In this document: piece after piece, positions 42,688-51,226 of the stretch
Layout of the letters: each line of letters starts with the position of its first letter
Position numbering within the stretch: the stretch's first letter is position 1
Origin: Rhizobiaceae bacterium
GTDB taxonomy: Bacteria; Pseudomonadota; Alphaproteobacteria; Rhizobiales; Rhizobiaceae
Reading direction: 5' to 3'
Assembly (NCBI GenBank): GCA_019635775.1
Contig: JAHBYU010000001.1
Coordinates: 620,001 to 684,000, forward strand
DNA: 64,000 bases
Made by a program: the position numbers and the translations under genes
Notes under the pieces: model-generated
Seen by the model: only the letters and a program-made list of their open reading frames with translations
Database searches by the model: none
What the model was told of the DNA's origin: nothing

Positions 42688-44108
42688 GCTGCAGCCTGGC
42701 AGCAAGGGGCCTTTGTCACGGCTGGCGCGGTCGTGTTCGAACCGCAACCGCATCCGGCGTCGCCCTTTGCCTTGGCCAAGGCATCGTCGGCGCAGCACGC
42801 GTCGACGTCGGTCGGGGCTGGACCACCGCAACATGACGAAGCGACGACACTGGCGGAAGGTAAGCCGCAAACGCCCGTCTCCGGAAGCATGAGTTGCACC
42901 TGACGGGCCGCCACATCGTCGCCAGCAATCTCGGCAACAATGGAGCGAACCTGCTCGTAGCCCGTTGCCATCAGGAAGGTCGGGGCGCGGCCATAGGACT
43001 TTGAGCCGACGATGTAGAAGCCCGGTTCCGGGTGAGCCAGTTCGTCGACCCCGTGCGGCGGCACGGTGCCGCAGGAATGGACATTCGGATCGATCAGTGG
43101 TGCCAGCGCTGGCGTCGCCTCGACGGCCGGATCGAGGCCGAGGCGGAGTTCGCGCAGGAACGAGAAATCGGGGCGGAAGCCGGTCGTGACGACAATGCGA
43201 TCGACCTGCTCGACGACGGCGCGGCCGCTGAGTGTCGCTTCGATCCGCAGACCTCCGCCAGAGTGCGCGAGGTGATCGACGACGAAGGGGGCCAGCATCT
43301 GCAGCCTGCCTTCGTCAATCGCCCGCTTTGCGGCAAGACCGAGCGCGCCGCGGCCTGGCAACTGGTCGTTCAGGCCACCCCCGATCAGGCGCGCAACGCT
43401 GTCTCGCCGGAGCGCCCAGAGCAATTCCGTTCCCGGCGCCTTCTCCTGCAGATCCAGCAACGCGAGCGCCACATTGATAGCCGAGTGGCCACTGCCCAAC
43501 ACCAGTGTGCGCTTGCCGGCATAGGATTCGCGCTCGGCGCCATCGACGTCGGGAATGCCGTAGGCGATGAGGTCCGCCGCTCCATCCTCACCGGGCACGG
43601 AGTGGCCGTCGGCGCCGATCGGGTTCGGCCGCGCCCAGGTTCCCGACGCGTCGATGACCGCGCGTGCGAGAAGGCGATGTGCGCCTTTGGCGTCGCGATA
43701 GCGCACGACGAAAGGGGCGTCGGCGCGGCCTTCATTCGACATCAGGTCGTGGCCTTGCCGCGTGATCCCGGTCACCTCGGCGCCGAGACGAAGTCCCGCC
43801 GCAATGGCCGACACCCGGGAAAGCGGCTCAAGATATTGCGTCACGATTTCCTCCCCCGTCGGCAGATACTCGCCTGAAGGCGGCGTTACGCCAGCTTCGA
43901 CCAGGAGGGACCGCGCGGCTGCATCGACATTATAGTCCCAGGGCGAGAACACGCGGACATGACCCCAGTCGCGGATCGCGGCGCCGACGCGGGCGCCCTT
44001 CTCGAACAGGGCAGGGCGCAGGCCACGCTCGACCAGACGCGCGGCGGCGGCGAGACCGACCGGACCGGCTCCGATCACGGCGACGGGCATATGCTGCATT
44101 TCCATCAT
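42684..44108 (-). CDS. flavin-dependent monooxygenase with Cys-rich tail (ArsO-like)
   Basis: A 474-residue FAD/NADPH enzyme. The FAD site is VAVIGAGPVGLAAAARLVER, and the NADPH site is RTLVLGSGHSAINVALALLD. The C-terminal ~60 residues carry cysteine pairs in SSCCGG, DACCADD, GCGCGS and PCCQ, eight cysteines in all, unlike ordinary class B monooxygenases. That tail may bind or deliver a soft metalloid such as arsenite. The gene sits downstream of arsR and overlaps the MFS gene by GTGA. ArsO is the closest remembered family; the activity is inferred. Confidence 0.8.
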   Translation of the reverse strand: MMEMQHMPVAVIGAGPVGLAAAARLVERGLRPALFEKGARVGAAIRDWGHVRVFSPWDYNVDAAARSLLVEAGVTPPSGEYLPTGEEIVTQYLEPLSRVSAIAAGLRLGAEVTGITRQGHDLMSNEGRADAPFVVRYRDAKGAHRLLARAVIDASGTWARPNPIGADGHSVPGEDGAADLIAYGIPDVDGAERESYAGKRTLVLGSGHSAINVALALLDLQEKAPGTELLWALRRDSVARLIGGGLNDQLPGRGALGLAAKRAIDEGRLQMLAPFVVDHLAHSGGGLRIEATLSGRAVVEQVDRIVVTTGFRPDFSFLRELRLGLDPAVEATPALAPLIDPNVHSCGTVPPHGVDELAHPEPGFYIVGSKSYGRAPTFLMATGYEQVRSIVAEIAGDDVAARQVQLMLPETGVCGLPSASVVASSCCGGPAPTDVDACCADDALAKAKGDAGCGCGSNTTAPAVTKAPCCQAAA

Positions 44109-44117
44109 TCTATCCTT

Positions 44118-44134
44118 CCCGAATATTCGAAATT
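44118..44134 (-). promoter_or_regulatory. candidate ArsR operator before the monooxygenase gene
   Basis: CCGAATATTCGAAATTA contains the half-sites GAATATTCG and CGAAATT. These resemble the arms of the palindrome between arsR and osmC, suggesting binding by the same regulator. Confidence 0.4.
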
Positions 44135-44153
44135 AGAAGTAAAAAAAGGGACG

Positions 44154-44486
44154 TTATGCACGCTCCCTGCCAGTCCGGCGTGGCGGTTCCGGAGGGCAGC
44201 TTCCGTCGGCGCAGCACTCGTCGCTGAGGTAGCCGATCAGCGACTGCATCGCCGGATATTGCGCGCGGCAGATCAGCGTCGTCGCCTGGCGTTCCTGGCT
44301 CACCAGGCCCGTCTCGATCAGCCGCTTGCAATGGTGCGACAGGGTGGAGGCCGGGATGCCGAGCTTTTCCTGCACGCTGCCGACCGGCAGCCCCTCATCG
44401 CCTGCGCGCACAAGGATGCGGTAGATGTTCAGGCGCGTCGGGTTGCCGAGCGCTTCGAGTTGCGATGCTGCCTTTTCGAGCTTCAT
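44154..44486 (-). CDS. arsR: ArsR-family repressor (circuit 1)
   Basis: A 110-residue winged-helix regulator. ATG 44486 begins at KLEKAASQLEALGNPTRLNI; the open frame extends to 44549 but would cover the palindromic operator. The recognition helix region is IPASTLSHHCKRLIETGLV. A C-terminal DECCADGSC gives a plausible arsenite site of adjacent Cys residues. It lies divergent to osmC and upstream of the monooxygenase and MFS genes. Confidence 0.9.
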   Translation of the reverse strand: MKLEKAASQLEALGNPTRLNIYRILVRAGDEGLPVGSVQEKLGIPASTLSHHCKRLIETGLVSQERQATTLICRAQYPAMQSLIGYLSDECCADGSCPPEPPRRTGRERA

Positions 44487-44523
44487 AAGAAAAGCGTAGC
44501 CATGGCGAACCCGATGGTCAATA

Positions 44524-44547
44524 GAATTTCGACGGTTTTCGAAATTC
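44524..44547. promoter_or_regulatory. palindromic ArsR operator between arsR and osmC
   Basis: Arms GAATTTCG and CGAAATTC (8 of 8 complementary) flank an 8-base spacer. The element lies 38 bases before arsR and about 100 bases before osmC, a place fitting autoregulation of both. Confidence 0.65.
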
Positions 44548-44644
44548 AATTGCCCGTCGTTGGACGCCCGCGCTCATTTTTGATCTCGATCATCACACGC
44601 GTGCAATGACTACGATATGCAGGACTCGAACAATCGGAGTTGAA

Positions 44645-45052
44645 ATGATGCTGGAGTACAGGGTGGAAGCGAGACGCGTGGATGCGCACGGAAGCGTGGC
44701 GCATTGCAAGGATGCCGAGGTGCGGCTCGACACGGACGTGAAGGGCCGTCCCGACGCCTTCAACCCGGCGGAAATGCTGCTGGCATCGCTGGCAGCCTGC
44801 ATGATCAAGGGCATCGAGCGCGCGGCGCCGATGCTGAAGTTCGACTTCCGGGGGGTCGAGGTCCGGCTTCATGGCGTCAGGCAGGACAGCCCACCAAGAA
44901 TGGCCGAGATCGACTACGAGATATCGGTCGACACCGACGAGGACGACCGCCGCATAGAACTCCTGCACACCAATGTCAGGAAATACGGCACGATCTTCAA
45001 CACCGTTTCCGCAGCAGCCAGGCTGTCCGGTCGGATGATCCGCAAAGTTTGA
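44645..45052 (+). CDS. OsmC-family protein
   Basis: A 135-residue protein of the OsmC/Ohr fold, a thiol peroxidase-like family. The conserved core is PDAFNPAEMLLASLAACMIK, whose Cys is the usual C-terminal active residue. Another Cys lies near residue 21 (HCKDAEV). GGAG precedes ATG 44645, so the longer frame from 44606 is rejected. It is divergent from arsR and 8 bases from the convergent arsH, perhaps handling oxidative damage caused by arsenic. Confidence 0.85.
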   Translation: MMLEYRVEARRVDAHGSVAHCKDAEVRLDTDVKGRPDAFNPAEMLLASLAACMIKGIERAAPMLKFDFRGVEVRLHGVRQDSPPRMAEIDYEISVDTDEDDRRIELLHTNVRKYGTIFNTVSAAARLSGRMIRKV

Positions 45053-45060
45053 ACGCGTCC

Positions 45061-45792
45061 TCAGATCGACCGCTGGTTCACCCGCGTCGACACCTCCTCC
45101 GCGGTCTCGACGCGCTCGGAATAGCGGTTGGTCAGGTAGTCCGACCGGTCGCGCAGGAGCAGCGTGAACTTCATCAGTTCCTCCATAACGTCGACGATGC
45201 GGTTGTAGTAGGGCGACGGTTGCATCCGCCCGTCGGCGTCGAACTCGTTGAAAGCCTTGGCCACAGACGACTGGTTGGGGATCGTCACCATGCGCATCCA
45301 GCGCCCGAGCACGCGGAGCTGGTTGACCGCGTTGAAACTCTGCGAGCCACCGCAGACCTGCATGAGGGCCAGCGTCCGTCCTTGCGTGGGCCGCACGCCT
45401 CCGAGCGACAGCGGCAGCCAGTCGATCTGCGCCTTCATGATGCCGGTCATCGAACCGTGCCGTTCCGGCGAGCACCAGACCTGTCCCTCCGACCAGGTCG
45501 ACAAGGCGCGCAGCTCCTTGACCTTTGGATGATCCGCCGTAACCGAGTCCGGAAGCGGCAGGCCCGCAGGATTGAAGATGCGAACCTCGGCACCCAGCCT
45601 GCGCAGGATGCGCGCCGCCTCCTCTGTCGCGAGCCGCGAATAGGAGCGCTCGCGCAGCGAACCGTAGAGCATCAGGATCCGTGCCGGGTGCGAGGATCGG
45701 GGCGCTTGGAACAGTGCGGTGGGGTCGATCTGCAGGAAGCTATCTTCGTCGACATTGGGCAGCGTATCGATCCTGGCGGTGTCGTCAGTCAT
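45061..45792 (-). CDS. arsH: arsenical resistance NADPH-dependent FMN oxidoreductase
   Basis: A 243-residue flavoprotein that oxidises trivalent organoarsenicals. The FMN loop is [20 protein letters not shown], followed by [20 protein letters not shown] and [20 protein letters not shown], all characteristic of ArsH. It is the last gene of the second arsenic operon, with its own palindrome in the 95-base gap upstream. Confidence 0.96.
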   Translation of the reverse strand: MTDDTARIDTLPNVDEDSFLQIDPTALFQAPRSSHPARILMLYGSLRERSYSRLATEEAARILRRLGAEVRIFNPAGLPLPDSVTADHPKVKELRALSTWSEGQVWCSPERHGSMTGIMKAQIDWLPLSLGGVRPTQGRTLALMQVCGGSQSFNAVNQLRVLGRWMRMVTIPNQSSVAKAFNEFDADGRMQPSPYYNRIVDVMEELMKFTLLLRDRSDYLTNRYSERVETAEEVSTRVNQRSI

Positions 45793-45822
45793 GTCGTTCC
45801 TACCCAGCGTGTTCCCAACACT

Positions 45823-45846
45823 ATATTTCGATCAAACTAGAAATAT
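45823..45846 (-). promoter_or_regulatory. palindrome upstream of arsH, candidate ArsR operator
   Basis: Arms ATATTTC and GAAATAT, 7 of 7 complementary, flank a 10-base spacer about 30 bases upstream of arsH. The core ATTTCGA is shared with the operator at 44,524-44,547, hinting that both answer to the same regulator. Confidence 0.55.
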
Positions 45847-45887
45847 GGATGATCTTCGAGCATGTCAATCCCGGGTGCATCCGTAAG

Positions 45888-46310
45888 CTATCGGACGCGC
45901 CTTCCATCTGCGTCTATCACCACCTCCCCGTCATCCTTGGTGAACGGCCCTATGTCCGGGTTCGGCAGAATGTCGAGCACGGCTTCCGATGGCCGGCAGA
46001 GTTTCGTGCCGAGCGGCGTCTCGACGATCGGCCGGTTGATCAGGATCGGGTGCGCCAGCATGAAGTCAACGAGTTCGTCGTCAGTCCATTTGGGGTTGCC
46101 GAGGCCGAGTTCAGCGTAGGGCGTTCCATTCTCGCGCAGCAGCGCGCGGGGCGTTATGCCCATGGCGTGGATCAGTTGGACCAGCCTTTCCCGTGACGGC
46201 GAGGTCTTCAGATATTCGATCACCTCCGGCTCCTCGCCGGACTGCCGGATCATGGCGAGGGTGTTGCGCGAGGTGCCGCAGTCGGGATTGTGGTAGATCG
46301 TGATGGTCAT
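45888..46310 (-). CDS. arsC: arsenate reductase, glutaredoxin-dependent
   Basis: A 140-residue enzyme that reduces arsenate to arsenite with glutathione and glutaredoxin. The catalytic Cys is in YHNPDCGTSRNTLAMI, and the arsenate-binding Arg region is HPILINRPIVETPLG. It sits 2 bases after acr3. The island thus holds two arsenate reductases of different electron donors. Confidence 0.95.
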   Translation of the reverse strand: MTITIYHNPDCGTSRNTLAMIRQSGEEPEVIEYLKTSPSRERLVQLIHAMGITPRALLRENGTPYAELGLGNPKWTDDELVDFMLAHPILINRPIVETPLGTKLCRPSEAVLDILPNPDIGPFTKDDGEVVIDADGRRVR

Positions 46311-46312
46311 GA

Positions 46313-47395
46313 TCAGCCTTTAGGGAACCAGTGCTGCGTGCGGTTTGCGAAGGCGACCAGCGAGAGCATGACCGGGACCTCCACAAGAACGCCGACGACT
46401 GTCGCAAGCGCAGCTCCGGAATGCAGCCCGAACAGGCTGATCGCGACTGCCACCGCCAGTTCGAAGAAGTTGGATGTGCCGATCAGCGCGCAAGGGGCCG
46501 CGACGTTGAACGGCACCTTCCACGCCTTGGCCGCTGCATAGGTGATGGCGAAGATGCCATAGGACTGGAGCACAAGTGGCACCGCGATCATCACGATGAG
46601 CATCGGGTTCCCGAGAATGACGTTGCCCTGAAACCCGAACAGCAGGACGACCGTGGCCAGCAGTCCGATGACGGACAATGGCTTGAGCCTTCCGGTAAAC
46701 TCCGAAACCGCCGCCTCGGCGTTGTCGCGGCCTCCGGCGCTGCCGATCAGCCAGCTTCGGGTGAGCGCACCGGCGACCAACGGTATGACCACATAAAGCA
46801 CCGTCGACAGGATCAGCGTCGACCAGGGAACGAAGATGTCAGTCACGCCAAGCAGGAGCGCCACGATTGGCGCGAAGGCGAAGATCATTATGACGTCGTT
46901 CACCGACACCTGCACCAGGGTGTAGGTCGCGTCGCCCTTCGTCATCTGGCTCCACACGAACACCATCGCGGTGCAGGGTGCCGCGCCCAGCAGGATCAGA
47001 CCGGCGATATATTGCTGCGCGTCGGCGGGCTCGATCCACGGCGCGAAGACATATTCGAAGAACAGCACGCCAAGCGCGGCCATCGAAAACGGCTTGACCA
47101 GCCAGTTGACGACAATGGTCAGCAACAGGCCCTTCGGCCGGTCGCCGATGTGGCGCAGGCTTGCGAAGTCGACATTGACCATCATTGGGAAGACCATCGC
47201 CCATATCAGCATGGCGACGACGAGGTTAACGGAGGCGACTTCGAGGCTTGCAAGAAAGCCGAACACACCCGGCATCAGCGTGCCCAGCGCGATGCCCGCG
47301 ACGATGCAGAGCGCTACCCAAACCGAAAGCCACTTCTCGGAGAAGCCGATGCCGCCCGGCGCGGCGGCGCCCGAATTCAGGCTCGTATCCGTCAT
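46313..47395 (-). CDS. ACR3-family arsenite efflux permease
   Basis: A 360-residue membrane protein with about 10 helices that extrudes arsenite through the inner membrane. The conserved Cys in [20 protein letters not shown] is required in this family. The Glu-containing late helix ([18 protein letters not shown]) is also present. It lies between the two arsC genes, matching alphaproteobacterial ars operons. Confidence 0.95.
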   Translation of the reverse strand: MTDTSLNSGAAAPGGIGFSEKWLSVWVALCIVAGIALGTLMPGVFGFLASLEVASVNLVVAMLIWAMVFPMMVNVDFASLRHIGDRPKGLLLTIVVNWLVKPFSMAALGVLFFEYVFAPWIEPADAQQYIAGLILLGAAPCTAMVFVWSQMTKGDATYTLVQVSVNDVIMIFAFAPIVALLLGVTDIFVPWSTLILSTVLYVVIPLVAGALTRSWLIGSAGGRDNAEAAVSEFTGRLKPLSVIGLLATVVLLFGFQGNVILGNPMLIVMIAVPLVLQSYGIFAITYAAAKAWKVPFNVAAPCALIGTSNFFELAVAVAISLFGLHSGAALATVVGVLVEVPVMLSLVAFANRTQHWFPKG

Positions 47396-47407
47396 GATCG
47401 AATTCCT

Positions 47408-47917
47408 TCAGCCGGCCATCGGCCGGTCTTGCCCAATCTCGCGCAGCTTGGCGTTTAAAGACATCCGATCGATCGAGGCGAGCGGTAGCGACAAGAACGC
47501 GGAGAGGCGGTTCGAGAGTTGCCGATAGGCCTCGGCAAAGGCGAGATGCTTTTCGGCGTCCGTACCTTCGGCAGCCGCCGGATCCGGCACCCCCCAATGC
47601 GCCGTCATCGGCTGCCCGGGCCAAACCGGGCAGGATTCGTTCGCTGCGTTGTCGCAGACAGTAAAGACGAAATCCATTCTCGGCGCTTTGGGTCCCGCAA
47701 ACTCGTCCCAGCTCTTGGATCGCGCAAATGAAACGTCTTGCTTCAGGTTTTTCAGCAGCTCCAAGGCGAATGGATGAACCTCTCCTTTCGGCTGCGAGCC
47801 CGCCGAGAACGCATTGAAGCGGCCCGCGCCGAGGTTGCGAAGGATTGCCTCGGCGAGGATCGACCGAGCGGAATTTCCAGTGCAGAGAAAGAGCACGTTG
47901 TAGACGGTGTCGGACAT
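47408..47917 (-). CDS. arsC: arsenate reductase, low-molecular-weight phosphatase type
   Basis: A 169-residue enzyme of the thioredoxin/LMW-PTPase family. The P-loop is VLFLCTGNSARSILAEAIL (Cys-x5-Arg), and the general-acid Asp is in HWGVPDPAAAEG. ATG 47917 gives the family start; a longer frame to 47968 adds an unrelated leader. It follows arsR and precedes acr3 in the operon. Confidence 0.9.
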   Translation of the reverse strand: MSDTVYNVLFLCTGNSARSILAEAILRNLGAGRFNAFSAGSQPKGEVHPFALELLKNLKQDVSFARSKSWDEFAGPKAPRMDFVFTVCDNAANESCPVWPGQPMTAHWGVPDPAAAEGTDAEKHLAFAEAYRQLSNRLSAFLSLPLASIDRMSLNAKLREIGQDRPMAG

Positions 47918-47928
47918 CGGGGTTGCTC

Positions 47929-48261
47929 CTAGCAATCGCAGGTGACGGCGTTGATGACGGGGCGGCACAATTCGGGAGAGCCGTTGCAGCAGTCCTCCAT
48001 CAGATAGGCGAGAAGGTCGCGCAAGCCCGTCATGTCGGCCACGTAGCGAACGATTCGTCCGTCACGTTCCGGACGGATGAGGCCGGCATGGGACAGGATC
48101 TTCAGATGCGAGGATGTCGTGTTCTGGACGGCACCCAAGCGGGTAGCGATTTCACCCGCCGGGATACCGTCTGCGCCTGAGCGTACCAGGAGGCGGAAGA
48201 TGTCGAGCCGGGTTTCCTGCCCGAGCGCAGCCAGAGCGGCGAGGGATGATTTCTTGTCCAT
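47929..48261 (-). CDS. arsR: ArsR-family repressor (circuit 2)
   Basis: A 110-residue winged-helix regulator beginning SSLAALAALGQETRLDIFRL. The recognition region is NTTSSHLKILSHAGLI. C-terminal cysteines (EDCCNGSPELC, TCDC) likely bind arsenite. It is the first gene of the arsR-arsC-acr3-arsC-arsH operon and differs in sequence from the circuit 1 regulator. Confidence 0.92.
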   Translation of the reverse strand: MDKKSSLAALAALGQETRLDIFRLLVRSGADGIPAGEIATRLGAVQNTTSSHLKILSHAGLIRPERDGRIVRYVADMTGLRDLLAYLMEDCCNGSPELCRPVINAVTCDC

Positions 48262-48273
48262 ACATCTGCCTTT

Positions 48274-48287
48274 CTCGATGAATCGAG
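48274..48287. promoter_or_regulatory. candidate operator of the second arsR
   Basis: A perfect palindrome, CTCGAT-GA-ATCGAG, lies 13 bases before the arsR start codon. It differs from the circuit 1 operators, fitting a separate specificity. Confidence 0.5.
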
Positions 48288-48664
48288 TTATCGGCTACTA
48301 ACATGACGGGACGATGACGGGAGGTCGACGCGGACGTTCCGGCGTATCTCGATCGCCGCCATCGCCTGACCGGCCATCAGCTCCAACGTCGCTGTCTCCG
48401 TCCCCAGAACCGGCTTGGCGGTCGCTTTGCGCGCACTCGAAAAGGTGCGCGCAGCCGGGCTTCGCTTCAAATTTCGTGCGCGGCTTAACCCTTGCATAAG
48501 CATGACAGACGATGCGACTGCCTTTGCCGGTCGGGCTAAGAGAGCCGTAACAGCAATCGACTAAAGGCAGTCCCGGGGTTTTATTCCGGCCCGGGAGAAC
48601 CGCCGCGCAGCGCAGGCCTGCACACATGCGGTGGCTTCGGGTTGGTTTTTTGGGAGACGACCGA
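48288..48664. other. intergenic region with one hairpin
   Basis: About 377 bases separate the arsenic operon from the acyltransferase. Open frames on either strand give no recognisable protein. A perfect 7-base inverted repeat (TCCCGGG/CCCGGGA, 48,571-48,596, loop rich in T) lies 70 bases before the acyltransferase and may be a transcription terminator or attenuator. Confidence 0.5.
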
Positions 48665-49756
48665 ATGGCTACAGCAGGCGCGCTTCAGGGGCCTTACCGC
48701 CCCGAACTCGACGGGATCCGGGCCATCTGCATCATATTCACGGTGGCGGAGCACCTGCCGGGGAAGCCCTGGATGATCAACGGCTCGGTCGGCGTAGACG
48801 TGTTCTTCGCGCTGAGCGGCTGGCTGATCACATGGCTGCTGATCCATGACCGGAACGAAAACCGGCAATCGAAGCTCGTTTCCTACTATATCCGCCGTGC
48901 GTTCCGCATCCTGCCGCTCTATGTGCTGACGATCATCTTCTACGGGCTGGCGGCGACGGCGCTTTGGACCATGACCGGCGATCCCACCGAATTCAACAAT
49001 TTCTGGACCGGCTTTCCCTATTTCGCGACCTTCAACACCGAATACATGCACATGGAGGACGGCACCCTCTTCGGCCATGCCTGGACGCTCGGGATCGAGG
49101 AAAAGTTCTACATAATCTGGCCGTTTATCATGATCTTCCTGTTCGATGTCCGCGCAATCGGCATAGCGGCGGCCGTGGCGGCATTGCTGCTGCTGATATC
49201 CATCGGCCCGAACACGGACCTCCTGATCAGGGGCTATGCAGGGTTGAGCTTTGGCGCGGGGCTGGCCGTGGCGGCCTCGGGATCGAAGGGGCTGGGCGCA
49301 GTGCTGGAATATCGGGCCGTCGCCTATCTGGCGCTGGTGGGCATAGTCGCAGCCTATATCTGCTCGCTCGCGTTCCCGCACCGTTATCTGTGGAACGTCT
49401 GCATATCCTTCTCTGCTGCGGGCCTTGTCGGAAGCCTCTGGCTGCAACAGGGCAGGACGCATCTGGCACGGGCGCTGTCGGTTCGCCCACTGGCGGGGCT
49501 CGGACGGCTGACCTATGCGATCTACCTGATCCACGTGCTGGTGATGAACGTCATCCTGCTTGTGCTGGACCGACTGAACATCGCCATGCCGTGGCTCGTG
49601 GCGTTTGCGCTGTGCTACGCGGCGTCGATTGTCGCGTCCTTCGTGCTCCACCGGGTGGTCGAAGTGCCGCTGATCGAGATCGGGCGCGGTGTCGCGCGCC
49701 GCTACGTCCAGCGCCGCCCGGCGCAGCAGCAGCAGGCCCTGCGGCAACAAAATTGA
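48665..49756 (+). CDS. acyltransferase 3 (OafA-like) membrane protein
   Basis: A 363-residue protein with about 10 membrane helices. The conserved N-terminal core is YRPELDGIRAICIIFTVAEH, followed by GSVGVDVFFALSGWLITWLL. This matches the acyltransferase-3 family that adds acyl groups to surface polysaccharides. The usual catalytic His corresponds to VAEHLPG. ATG 48665 follows GGGAGACG. The acceptor glycan is unknown. Confidence 0.88.
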   Translation: MATAGALQGPYRPELDGIRAICIIFTVAEHLPGKPWMINGSVGVDVFFALSGWLITWLLIHDRNENRQSKLVSYYIRRAFRILPLYVLTIIFYGLAATALWTMTGDPTEFNNFWTGFPYFATFNTEYMHMEDGTLFGHAWTLGIEEKFYIIWPFIMIFLFDVRAIGIAAAVAALLLLISIGPNTDLLIRGYAGLSFGAGLAVAASGSKGLGAVLEYRAVAYLALVGIVAAYICSLAFPHRYLWNVCISFSAAGLVGSLWLQQGRTHLARALSVRPLAGLGRLTYAIYLIHVLVMNVILLVLDRLNIAMPWLVAFALCYAASIVASFVLHRVVEVPLIEIGRGVARRYVQRRPAQQQQALRQQN

Positions 49757-49828
49757 AACCACGTCGCTTAAGCGGGAAACAATTTCCTTCCTGTACGTTT
49801 CATGTCGCGTAACGGTCGGAGAATTTCG

Positions 49829-49993
49829 ATGCGCAACATGCTGGCTGTGGCCGCGATTGCGGTTTTTGTCGTCAGTACCGGGCTTCTGGAAATCGTCAGG
49901 GTCGATCACCGGCCCATGACCTCGCTGCCGCCCGCGATCGGAGACACTTGGCAGGCGCATACCGACACAACCGTCACAAGCTCGGTGGATTGA
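49829..49993 (+). CDS. small exported or membrane protein
   Basis: A 54-residue protein with a single apolar segment (LAVAAIAVFVVSTGLLEIV) followed by a short polar tail. ATG 49829 has CGGAGAA upstream. It may be a signal-anchored peptide. No family was recognised, and a chance frame cannot be excluded. Confidence 0.4.
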   Translation: MRNMLAVAAIAVFVVSTGLLEIVRVDHRPMTSLPPAIGDTWQAHTDTTVTSSVD

Positions 49994-50034
49994 CGAGAGC
50001 GTGATTTTCCGTCCTTGAAATTGCCGTTGAACTT

Positions 50035-50206
50035 GTCCGCACGCTGCCCTAGTTAAGCATTCGCGGACCGGGCCCCTCTGGCGAGGCTTTTTTGCCTCGT
50101 GATGTCGGACCGCATCGGAACGTTCCGATGCCGCGTGGGTCCTTCTCAGCTACCACGCCGTCCTCTCGTTCCGATCGATCGGTTTTCATCGAGAGGAGCG
50201 CATCCC
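50035..50206 (+). promoter_or_regulatory. structured 5' leader of terC, ribosome-binding site in a hairpin
   Basis: Five inverted repeats follow in line. They are GTCCGC/GCGGAC (50,035-50,068), CGAGGC-T6-GCCTCG (50,082-50,099) and the perfect 20-base palindrome GCATCGGAAC/GTTCCGATGC (50,112-50,131). Then come GCGTGG/CCACGC (50,133-50,158) and TCCTCTCG/CGAGAGGA (50,161-50,197). The last one pairs with the Shine-Dalgarno GAGAGGAG, so it can block translation of terC. GGTCC (50,138-50,142) could alternatively pair with either GGACC upstream. The yybP-ykoY consensus motif was not found by eye. Confidence 0.65.
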
Positions 50207-51226
50207 TTGGATTTCCTGTTCATCGACTGGCTCGGTACCCCGGTGTGGTTCTGGCTCGCCTTCATCACGCTGGTTGTCGTGCTGACCGCCTTCGACCTCG
50301 GCTTCCTGCACAAGGAAGACCGGGAAATGGGCATCGGCGAGAGCCTTAAACTCTCCGTCTTCTACATCGCCATCGCCATGCTGTTTGGCGCGTGGGTCTG
50401 GTATGCGCGCGGACCCGAGCCGGGCATGGAATATCTGACCGGCTATTTCATCGAAAAGGCGTTGTCGATCGACAACGTCTTCGTCATCAGCCTGATCTTC
50501 ACCTACTTCGCCGTGCCCGCGAAATACCAGTACCGGGCGCTCCTGTGGGGCATCATTGCGGTCATCGTGCTGCGCGGCCTGATGATTGCCGGCGGCGCTG
50601 CACTGGTTCAGCAGGCCTACTGGGTGCTCTACATCTTCGCCGCCTTCCTCGTCTTCACCGGCATCAAGATGTTCTTCGCGGGCGACGAGCCGATCGACAT
50701 CAAGGACAACGCGGCAATCAAGTTCATCTCGAGGCGCATGCGGGTGACGCAGGAGCACCACGGGCACCACTTCTTCGTGCGCACGCCCGACCCGAAGACC
50801 GGCAGGCTGGTGACGGCCGCCACGCCGCTTTTCCTGGCGCTGGTGGTGATCAACATCGCCGACCTCGTCTTCGCGGTGGACAGCGTGCCGGCGATCTTCG
50901 CCATCACGACCGATACGTTCATCGTCTACACGTCGAACATCATGGCGATCCTCGGCCTGCGCGCGCTCTATTTCGCGCTCGCCGCCATGGTGCACCGCTT
51001 CCACTACCTGAAATACGCGCTTGCCACGGTGCTGATCTTCATCGGCGCAAAAATCTTCGTGTCCGACTTCGTGCTGGACGGCGGCAAGTTCCCGCCTGTC
51101 TTGAGCCTCGGCGTGACCATCGCGCTGATCGCAGGCGGCATCCTTTATTCGCTGTGGAAGACGCGCAACGAACCGAAGCCGGAATGGCCCGCTGGCATGA
51201 AGGAGGGCGATCCGGCGCGGGAATAG
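50207..51226 (+). CDS. TerC-family membrane protein
   Basis: A 339-residue, roughly 9-helix inner-membrane protein of the TerC/Alx family, linked to metal homeostasis (manganese) and envelope protein metallation. The first helix holds WFWLAFITLVVVLTAFDLGF. The family signature IEKALSIDNVFVISLIFTYF and VVINIADLVFAVDSVPAIFA contain the conserved Asp residues. The start is TTG 50207, in frame with an upstream extension to 50099 that lacks a family match. AGAGGAG lies 6-8 bases before the TTG inside the leader hairpin. Confidence 0.9.
   Translation: MDFLFIDWLGTPVWFWLAFITLVVVLTAFDLGFLHKEDREMGIGESLKLSVFYIAIAMLFGAWVWYARGPEPGMEYLTGYFIEKALSIDNVFVISLIFTYFAVPAKYQYRALLWGIIAVIVLRGLMIAGGAALVQQAYWVLYIFAAFLVFTGIKMFFAGDEPIDIKDNAAIKFISRRMRVTQEHHGHHFFVRTPDPKTGRLVTAATPLFLALVVINIADLVFAVDSVPAIFAITTDTFIVYTSNIMAILGLRALYFALAAMVHRFHYLKYALATVLIFIGAKIFVSDFVLDGGKFPPVLSLGVTIALIAGGILYSLWKTRNEPKPEWPAGMKEGDPARE

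Noticed and set aside
50035-50206. yybP-ykoY manganese riboswitch upstream of terC
   Set aside because: The characteristic GGGGAGTAGC and ACCTTGC-type loops were not found; the leader is reported only as structured RNA of unknown class.
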